From NCBI GenBank assembly GCA_963580455.1, contig OY756966.1, positions 22,943,001-23,007,000 of the forward strand: a DNA stretch of 64,000 nucleotides, written 5' to 3'. Positions 47,729 through 64,000 of the stretch are shown piece after piece. Position 1 is the first letter of the stretch; the number at the start of each line of letters is the position of its first letter. A program made the translations under genes and the position numbers. The notes under the pieces were generated by a model that did no database searches, had not been told where the DNA came from, and was given only the letters and a program-made list of their open reading frames with translations. This DNA comes from Euonymus europaeus (taxonomy: Eukaryota > Streptophyta > Magnoliopsida > Celastrales > Celastraceae).

Positions 47729-50594
47729 TTAACCACTCAAGAAGCCATCAACCTTGGCATTCGCCGATCGAGATAAGAACTTCATGCAGATAGGAGGCTG
47801 AACATTTAGTAGGGAGAGTACAGCAGCAGGAATTCCCCACAAAGAATCACCACAGATGAGCCCCGACGCCACGGCGGGTGCAAAGTCAGTAGCCTTCTGC
47901 TTGTTCTTACTCTCCCACAGAAATAGAATCAAGCTCCCAACACACATGTCAATGGCAAAGTAGGCACCAAGGTAGAATGGAATAGCCAAACACATAGGAC
48001 TAGGAACAAACCTATAGAGCTTGTATTTGGTTTCATAGCGCTGTAAAAGATCGCGAGCAAGGTTAATAACAATGGCACCAAAGAAGAATCCAATCGACAG
48101 CGCAAGGCAATTCTTTGGAAGCTTTGAAACACCCTCAACTCCGAGAAGGGCAATGCCACGATAAATTTGTCCGTAGGGCGCCGGATAAGTACCACTGGGG
48201 TCTCCAATGGGATAAGCTTTGTAGAATATCCAGAAGACTAAAGGTGTTTGAATAACACCCATTGCAGTACCACAAACTTGGCTAAAGAACATCGAGCGAG
48301 GGGACGAAAGAGTTAGATATCCTGTCTTGAAGTCTTGCATTAGATCAGATGCTGTCGAAACAATGCTCATCATCACACCACAAGCAGCGAGACCTGCAAG
48401 AACACCACCATGCCCAAGTCCAACCCAGGCACTGAAAATGATGATTGCAAACTTTCCATAGTTGGAGGCGAGAGACCAATCGGAGAGACCACATCCATAG
48501 GCATTGCAGAAGGCTAGAACTGGAGCAATTGCATAAGCAACCAATATGTGATACCATTTTAGTCCAGGGAACATTGTCGGCACGACAAATATGCAGATCA
48601 GGACAAGAACAATGTAGCCTAGACCAGCTGCCCATATTGGTATCTGGTCCTTTAAGAAGTACTCAGTTCTTTTTTGTTCATCATAGTTTACAATCTCATT
48701 GTTCTGGTCGTCTGAAAACTGAGGATTAACAGAATCGCTGGATTTCTGAGTTGCAAGACTAAATAAGGTTCTGATTGACATTGATACAGCATGGTATAGA
48801 CCGTCACCAAGCATCGTAGCAATAGCGATAAAAACCTGTATAGATGAAAGAATTTGGTGAGGGGATCAAAAGGAAGGTTAAGAAAAGGTGTTTATTGTGT
48901 TCAGGAAGGGCAATTACCCTGTATCCTTGGATGCCATGGAGACTGCTACCGCCTAAGCCAGCTTTGTACCAGATACCTTCCTTTTTCTGAATCAATGGCC
49001 ACATGATTCCCCATGAGACAACAGCTCCAAGAAGCAAGGAAATGTTTACCATGTAAGGGCATATCATTCCGACACCAACATATGTCGATGAGAAATCAAA
49101 GTAGAACCTGTTAAACAAAATCAATCAATCTAACAAGTTGATTTTCAATATGACCTTTCTAGGAAGAAAAAAGGGTAGAAAATCTGGGAAGAAATTTTTT
49201 ACCTCTGGGCATAAGCTTGTAGGCCAAAGGTAGGGAAGCTAGCGAATCCACAGTCATCGCTAGCCGTAAAAAACCATTGGAAAAATGCAAAAAGAAAGCT
49301 AACACCAAAGGTCTTGAACAGCATAAACACTTGCTTCCTGTATCAATCACATTAACGAATTACATAAGCACATGCAGTAGATGAAAATAAGAATTAACAC
49401 AATCTTCCATATAAATTAATAAAAGAATGCATACTTTGCTAGCTTGGCTCCTTTGGGTGTATGGAAACTGTTGATTAGGTACGCAGTTGCCGTTCCGCTG
49501 GGATAAGTCAACTTGTACTTAAGGATCATCATCTGCAATACATTTCAATTCATGCATTGGATTTAAATTATTTAAATTATAGTGTATATACATTATATTA
49601 TCTTAAAATATATGTTACTTTGCACATATATATTCATATATTCATTCTCACCTTTCTGAGAGGAACAATGGAAAACAAGCCGACAAAGCTGACAACAGCC
49701 AGAAATCCATACATCCAACCAAGGGATAGTTCCTTCACATTATTTGGGGTGTTTCCTTCATCCAATTGCTTAGCTATTGTTGGACTCATACCCAGCAAGT
49801 AAGAAGCAGTGCCACCTATAATTCAACAAGGGTTAGCTCTTGGACTGACAAGCAAAATATACCAATATAAGGACTCAATGGAAATATATTATCATATGTT
49901 TGGTAATCTTAGAATACCACTAAGAAAATTTTATAATTTCTACATGCAACGTCATAGCTTACAATTGACAGAATAGAAGTTAATAATCCAAAGAGGTCTC
50001 TCCTTTCTCTTCCCATGTATATATTTTTCCACTATTTGTTTCAGTTTGAGTGGCTATATGGGATTTATTTATGATTGTATATTGTGATGTTGCAAATAGC
50101 CACCAAATTTGGTCAGAAAATTCGATACAAAATCCATCAACATTCAAAACCCAGAAAATATAGACAGAAAACAAGGTCAAAGTGAGAGAAAACATACTGC
50201 TAAAAGCAATCCCAGAAGAGGCAACAACACACGTTTGGATGACAGTGTTTTCCTGCCTTGTGAAGGGCTGTTTCAAGAACCCAACTTTCCCAAGAAAAGT
50301 AGTCCAAGACTTGAGGATTGCGAAACCCAATAGACCAGCAGCAACGTTGAGAGAGGGTATAACACCAGTTGTCAGATTAAGTTTACACACAATGAAATTG
50401 AACACAATGCTTAACACAAAGCTTGTGACCATTGCCCTTAAAGTGATCTGCTTTGTCCATGAAGGAACCTCTGTGTCCTTAAACGCATCCTCCACCATTA
50501 TACGCCCTTCTTTTCCTCCTCCTCCTCCCCCTCCACCGATATCATCTGCCGTGTTTCTCTCCAAATCTTGTTCTACATGCCTCCTCCTCTCCAT
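47729..50594 (-). CDS. YSL metal-chelate transporter (YSL5/7/8-like, OPT family)
   Basis: Yellow stripe-like proteins move metal-nicotianamine complexes or small peptides across membranes. Six exons on the minus strand: 50594-50198, 49815-49652, 49532-49435, 49337-49203, 49107-48918, 48835-47729; 2091 nt, 696 residues, normal for YSLs (about 650-720). The acidic N-terminus has an eight-glycine run, then [20 protein letters not shown] and [97 protein letters not shown] and [12 protein letters not shown], all family hallmarks. Many hydrophobic membrane segments follow to the end, GFLSG. The NTVIQTC and WFF/CGF segments place it nearest YSL5/7/8 rather than YSL1-3, an inference that needs a tree. 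Met 1 at 50594 is the first ATG in frame; upstream codons lack one. Confidence 0.96.
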
Positions 50595-50639
50595 AGCTTT
50601 CTCTCTCTCTCTCTGTGAAACTCTTGACCTTCTCAACTT

Positions 50640-52031
50640 TTCTGTGACGTATTTTGTACTCTTGTGTCTCTCCGGATCCGAATCCCTTGAGGATCCTAGC
50701 AGTTAATCACTTGCTTAAAAAGGGTTCCAACAATTGCCAGCTATTACTGGCTTACAAAACCCAAATATATCATTCAAAAATTAAATTTTTTTTATTATGG
50801 ATTGAGAGAGATTTTAGTGCAAAATGTGCAACTGCTTCATACCAGTTTAAGGGTGTCAATTACCCCATATATATATATATATATATATATTCTTAGCATG
50901 TATTTACTGTGAAAGAGAATTCGACTTTATTAAGGAAAGTAGGAAACTCGATATCTGTCGTGTGGAATTCTTCTTGGAATACAAGTGTCACAGTTGTCAT
51001 ATAAAAATATAAAATACAAAATTTATTAGTGTTTATCCTATTTTTGGTTCATTCTATTCCTATCTAAACAAGGAGATTAAAATTAAAAAATAAAGATAGA
51101 ATTCAATTTGAATTTTTGAAATCTGGTTTTCCATGTAGTATTAAGTGTCTTGTATTGTCATTCATTGCATGAATATAATAAGGTTTTGTGATTAGTCATT
51201 ACCGAGCCGTTTTCCTTTTAATGCATGTTTAATGGTTAATTGAATCTTAATTATCTGCAAGCTGTAACTTCTAAGGCAACTAGCTGTCTATATATACTCT
51301 ATATTAATTACTCCAAAAAAATTAAGACACTGGAATAAATATCAGAACATAATTAATGCCTTAATTGCTATCCATTTTTGATAGTTTGATGGTGTGATAA
51401 TGTCAAATGATCTCATTTTGACTGATGAAAATGAACCCACCTGAATCTATAAAAAGAAGAAGAAGACCTTCAATTCAATGACTTTATGAGGTTTTGTATT
51501 ATTTATTTTTCTTTTCTGGTCACATGCCCTTTTCGTTTACCCTGAAATTATGCCCTTAATTATGTTTCCATGACACCAGTGTGACCATATGTTGTAAAGA
51601 GGAGTAATTAATCAATCAATAATTAATTACTTAATTAGTATGGATTTAAATTCACACCCACACACATGAGTGTGTATATATATAAATTTCTATCAGGTCC
51701 TAAAATGAGGTCTATCTTAATCATTTTTTTTAAAAAATTATATTTATATTTTGATCGGTTTTACGAATCTGACGATATTAATTTTTTCCCGAAACGAAAA
51801 TCAAATTCATTGTGATCGAAAACATCGAATGTTTTATCTTTATATTCGACGGTGTATAATTTTCATGTATTTTTCATAATTAATTTGATTTTTGTTTCAA
51901 ACAAAAAATTCATGAAATCGATCAAAATGCAAATGTAATTTTTTGAAATTTTAAAACAAATTATTTGAACCCTAAAAGTGAGCCCAAAAGATAGTAACTC
52001 ATTTTCTACCGTTAATGCATGCAAAGCTTTA
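50640..52031. other. YSL upstream region and intergenic DNA
   Basis: The YSL promoter must lie at its left. A (TA)n run is at 50864-50890. The rest is AT-rich with no supported gene. Confidence 0.5.
50864..50890. repeat. (TA)n microsatellite
   Basis: TA dinucleotide run about 270 bp upstream of the YSL start codon. Confidence 0.9.
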
Positions 52032-52691
52032 CGTACTGTTTGGATAGAGTGGAAAAGGAGGGGAGAGGAGAATTAAGAGGTAAAATGGAGAGAAAAAGAG
52101 AAAGAAGGGTGTTTGGGAAGAGGAGGGCAAATTTGAAGAGAAGAAATGGGAGGCAAAACATGTGGGGGCCCACATGTTTTATTTTCCTCCCACTTTAGAA
52201 GGGAAAAGCCGGTAGAGGAGGTGAAGTTGTGGGTCCCACCCACTACTTTACAATTTTGTCCCTCATACCTTAATTATATTACACCATATATCAGGTGGGT
52301 CCCACTTGTTATAATATATAATTACATAGCGTGGGACCCACCTGATATTATATAAATTTATATATAATAATAATAATATATATAAATATAATAATAATAT
52401 ATATATAAATAAATATAATAATATATATAAATATAATAATATATATATATAAATAAATATAATAATATATATATAATAATACATTTATAAATTAGTATCA
52501 AGGATAATATGGTAAATTTATATCAATCTTATAAATCATAAAAATTTACTTTTCATTTTCTCTTACCCCACTTTTTGACTATCCAAACAAGAGAAGGTAA
52601 AATTAACTTCCCCTCACCTTCCCTCCCCTCCCTTTTCCATTCCTCTCAAATTTTTCTTCCCCTCCCCTCTTCATTCCCAAACATAGTGTTA
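52029..52691. mobile_element. Tourist-like MITE (~657 bp)
   Basis: Left end CGTACTGTTTGGATAGAGTGG; right end on the complement CACTATGTTTGGGAATGAAG. Both are followed by long mirrored purine tracts (GGAGGGGAGAGGAG / CTCCCCTTTTCC). TTA occurs on both sides (52029-52031, 52689-52691), as expected for PIF/Harbinger-type insertion. A second, inner palindrome has ATATCAGGTGGGTCCCAC (about 52287-52304) facing GTGGGACCCACCTGATAT (52332-52349), then a long TAA/TATA tract (52360-52480). Superfamily assignment is tentative. Confidence 0.65.
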
Positions 52692-53323
52692 GGGTTTATA
52701 TGAACGACAAATTTTGAATTGGTCATGTTCATTGCATGGCCTGTGCATGGTTGAGTAGTATCTTTTAAATTTATGGTTTATGGGGCTGGCCGGATCTCTT
52801 AGCCAAACCTAATAATATACGTATATTTTAAGGAAAATTAGGGCCCGTATAAGAAGTAATTTCAGTAAAAAAAATTATAAGAAGTAATCCGGTGGCACAG
52901 AATGGCGCAGCAGTGAAGTGATGGGGAGAGACTATTTACCATTGGATGAAACGGATGGTTAGGATTAAAATAATTTCAGTTAATTTCAGGAATACCCCAA
53001 GAGGGACTGCTTTATTCTGCTTTCTACTCTGTCTTGAATTTGGGATTTTCCATAATAATAAATTTCAGGTTGACACAGTAAATTCTTTTTTTTTTTAATT
53101 TTATAAATTTCACTTTAATTGCCAAAATAAAATCTGAATAATTATTTCATACTAGCAATAATACAAGGGGCATAATGTAAGCTTTTTTAAATATGAGAAG
53201 AAGAAAAACTATTCTACATTAGTCGACTAGCCGGAAAGGGTTGAGAGAATTTTTTCGACCCCGTTTTATGCTAATTTTTGCCCTAAAGAATTAAAAAAAT
53301 AAATATAGCTTGTGAAACGAGTT
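52692..53323. other. Intergenic/3' flank of the AAA-ATPase gene
   Basis: No gene; the 3' UTR of the minus-strand AAA gene should occupy the right part. Confidence 0.5.
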
Positions 53324-61503
<8,180 letters not shown>

Positions 61504-61806
61504 CTGCAAATGTGCCAAATGTTATAACACAAACACTTGAGAGGCACAAGCTACCAAAATTAATTAACAGAATTCGTTCAAGGGCTGTAATGAAAGGAAC
61601 ATTGAGTTCCATGGTGTCCTGGACTACAAGATAAAAGTTAACACCGCACAGTATTCAAACAACAGTTTTCTTTTGAACTACCTAAAGTTTAGATGCAATC
61701 CTGAACAACATAATAGAACCAATAACTTTCCAGAACGGTTGAGCCTACCAGTAATCAGCTTACAATATAAACCTAAGATAATGGCATAATGCATTTAGAT
61801 TTCTAT

Positions 61807-62155
61807 CAGTGTTGTTAAAGGCGAAAGGCGCAAAACCCCTCAAATGCCCGAACAAAGAATCATCATATAAAATTCAAACATTAGAAATTTAGAACATATT
61901 AGTATAAAGTATCATATTAGATATTAGCATGAAACCAAAAAGGCAAAAATAAATTTCTTCAGTCTTCATCATAATCCTCTAGGTCCTCCTCCATCCCATC
62001 CTCCTCCTTCTTCATAGCCGTATTCTTATGCCATATAGAGCACCAGATAGAGACACTTACCAAGAAGGGCAGTGGTAGTGAAAGAATAATCGCCAGAGAG
62101 GGAGTCAAAGGCAGCAGCAACCCTAATACTACCAGAAGCGGAGACCTCAGTTACT
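61807..62155 (-). mobile_element. hAT-like element remnant
   Basis: Starts CAGTGTTGTTAAAGGCGAAA, matching the CAGTGTTG...AAAGGCGC ends of many plant hAT elements. On the minus strand a short frame with an acidic end (KKEEDGMEEDLEDYDED, stop near 61962) precedes the terminus, like the C-terminal tails of hAT transposases. The other terminus and the 8-bp duplication were not found, so it is a fragment. Confidence 0.55.
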
Positions 62156-63925
62156 AATTACTAACAAAATAGACTCTTATGCATTAGTTAAAAAGTTACT
62201 CTCGATATCCATTATGTGTTCATCTAGTTGGAATTTTAGGAAAAAAGGTGGGCCATATGCCATAGGAGTCATACTGACAAAAAATACAAGTACGTAAAAG
62301 TTACCAAATGCTAACCAGGAGTACTCATCCACTCCATGATATATCAGAAAAAATTTCTTAAAACGGAATTACACAATAAAACTTGGTGGGGAAAACCCAG
62401 ACGTGACAACCTTCCCCGCATCTACACCATATGATCCCCTAGCCAGGAATATGGAATAAAAATGAATCTATTTGGAACCCTCATGAAGAAAATGAACTGA
62501 ATGTTTGCTCTCAAAACAAAAAAATGGTATGAACCAACAATGAAGTGTGCGGTTTGGAGAAATGCTAAGAGACAAAAGGGAATTCAAGAGTTTCTCTTCC
62601 ATACATACAGACGACTTACCAACCCACCTGTCATGATCATGAATAACAGTATAAGCATTTCTGGGACCATCAGATGTTGGTATCCTCCCCAAAAAAGCGA
62701 TCCTGTGATGCATTGTGTATATCAAGATTACCAAGGGTGAAGTTAAAGTGCACTAGGAGGATGAGTTATGCTAGAGGGTTCTTAGAATAAAGCTGGCAAT
62801 TATGACCATCCTAAGAGCATGGTTATCATTCACAACAAATACTCAAGACCAAATCAAAAGAGTAGCTTGCCCTCGACCCCACCAGATGGAAAATATACAT
62901 AATAACGACCTAACCGAGTAGCTTAGCATAATTAGATTTCCAGTGTTTATCAAATAACCAATGTTGAAGGTGAAAAGTGCATGACACTCAAGAGAATGAA
63001 AAGAATTAGTAAGAATGCACATAAAACTCAAGAAAGCAAAAAGAAACAAAGTACACTTCTACAACGCCATTCAAAATCTGAAAGAGCATAGCAAAAATAG
63101 AAGTAACAAGCCATAAATATTAAAAAGAAAAACATAGAAAGATGCATACTTGAACCGAATGATTTTCACAATCAGCAACCAGAAACAAGCAACCCCATAA
63201 GATTATCTTGTAACAGGTGAAGAAAAATGTAATTTTCTCAACAAAATTACTCCAAAACAAGATGTATCTATTAAAAAGGAGAAAGAGAATAAAAAATAAA
63301 TCCAGAAACATGTAAACTAATAGTTAAACTTCAGTGAAGATGTCAAGTTGTCAACTAATGATGATGCAAAATTATATTGATAATTTCAGTTAAACACAGA
63401 GTTTCTTAGACTCTTCTTTGTGATAAAATTCGTATATAATATTTTAAATGTATATGAATTAAAAAAATATAAAAAATAGCAAAACCATCAACAAAGCATG
63501 AAATGAATGCCCTTCAGATTTATATTTACATTAAAATTTCAGGATTCATCCAGAGACATGGTCATCAAGCATACACCACACATATATTCCTTGAGGGAAA
63601 TCCTCATACCACATACCTCAGAAAGGACTACATATGGAAAAAATAAAAAGTAAACAGTAATGTAAATAAAAAAAAGTATGATAATTATAATATTCAGAAC
63701 CTCAACATTCTGTATAGTCACGTCAATAAGATCACTGAATGTTAGCAATCCTTGGCACATATTGCTCATGAAAGGCCATTGTAAAAAAATGAACAGAGCT
63801 TAACCTCTTCAATTCAGATTAACCTTATGATGTATTTATACGATTAATATCTAATTTCTTAAAATTCTTAAAATTATTTCATCATAAATTCACACAAAAT
63901 TTCCAGATAGATTCTACATACAAAC

Positions 63926-63978
63926 ACACACACCCCCCCACCCCACCCCACCGCCCCCCCCCCCCCCCCCCCCCCCCC
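63926..63978. repeat. CA run followed by C homopolymer
   Basis: ACACAC passes into C-rich sequence and a run of 25 consecutive C at 63954-63978, followed by TCCTCTTCC. The complementary strand is an extreme G tract. Confidence 0.95.
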
Positions 63979-64000
63979 TCCTCTTCCTTTATTTTTTTTA

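Larger units (their letters stand above)
61504..64000. other. Probable intron/upstream region of the AAA-ATPase gene
   Basis: I looked for the expected N-terminal exons (the acidic linker and the GDRVKYIG-like segment that precede SSGQRGEVYEV) and did not find them. The stretch is AT-rich, contains a hAT remnant and ends in a C homopolymer, so it is probably a long intron. Confidence 0.5.

Noticed and set aside
48345..48729. Overlapping ORFs in other frames of the YSL last exon
   Set aside because: Shadow frames of a well-conserved membrane-protein exon; no independent support.
50595..50636. Upstream extension of YSL
   Set aside because: The apparent earlier start is TTG; the first in-frame ATG is at 50594.

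Overview
The window is nuclear DNA of a flowering plant, most likely a eudicot. Genes have many short exons separated by long AT-rich GT-AG introns. The encoded proteins match plant-specific families, there is an intron-containing tRNA-Tyr, and the intergenic DNA carries plant transposon types (hAT, Mutator-like, Emigrant-like and Tourist-like MITEs, Au-like SINE, a solo gypsy-type LTR). I could not fix the species from sequence alone. Exon models were assembled by hand from splice signals and reading-frame continuity. Exon sums are multiples of three for MAP3K epsilon (4308 nt), eIF4A-III (1233 nt), YSL (2091 nt) and the importin-like gene (2655 nt), and the AAA gene is phase-consistent throughout.

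Layout. 259-7078 (-): divergent importin-beta-3/importin-5-like HEAT-repeat gene, whose C-terminus looks truncated or continues outside the window. 8821-8906 (-): tRNA-Tyr(GTA) with a 13-nt intron. 10338-12000: a ~395-bp tandem duplication whose first copy was later split by a hAT element, lying directly upstream of the next gene. 12236-30642 (+): 24-exon MAP3K epsilon (M3KE1-type) kinase with a C-terminal armadillo-like region. 31558-33500: decayed Mutator-like element. 34073-36163: solo LTR with a 5-bp target-site duplication, containing a ~900-bp foldback. 36309-40200: repeat-rich DNA without a convincing gene. 40358-45177 (+): 8-exon eIF4A-III, the exon-junction-complex helicase. 47729-50594 (-): 6-exon YSL (oligopeptide-transporter family) metal-chelate transporter. 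53324-61503 (-): 17 exons of an AAA-ATPase of the plant At1g50140/At3g19740 type; its N-terminal exons lie beyond the right edge.

The genes are independent units, not an operon or cluster: nuclear import, cell-division/pollen MAPK signalling, splicing-coupled mRNA marking, metal transport and an AAA remodeller. The most unusual structures are (1) a 57-bp tandem duplication that copies a 3' splice site in MAP3K epsilon and could add 19 in-frame residues, (2) the duplicated promoter segment that preserves an empty site beside a hAT insertion, (3) a large foldback inside a solo LTR, and (4) three hAT elements with intact 8-bp target-site duplications, two of them in introns of conserved genes. 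I found no bacterial-type system, CRISPR array or toxin locus.
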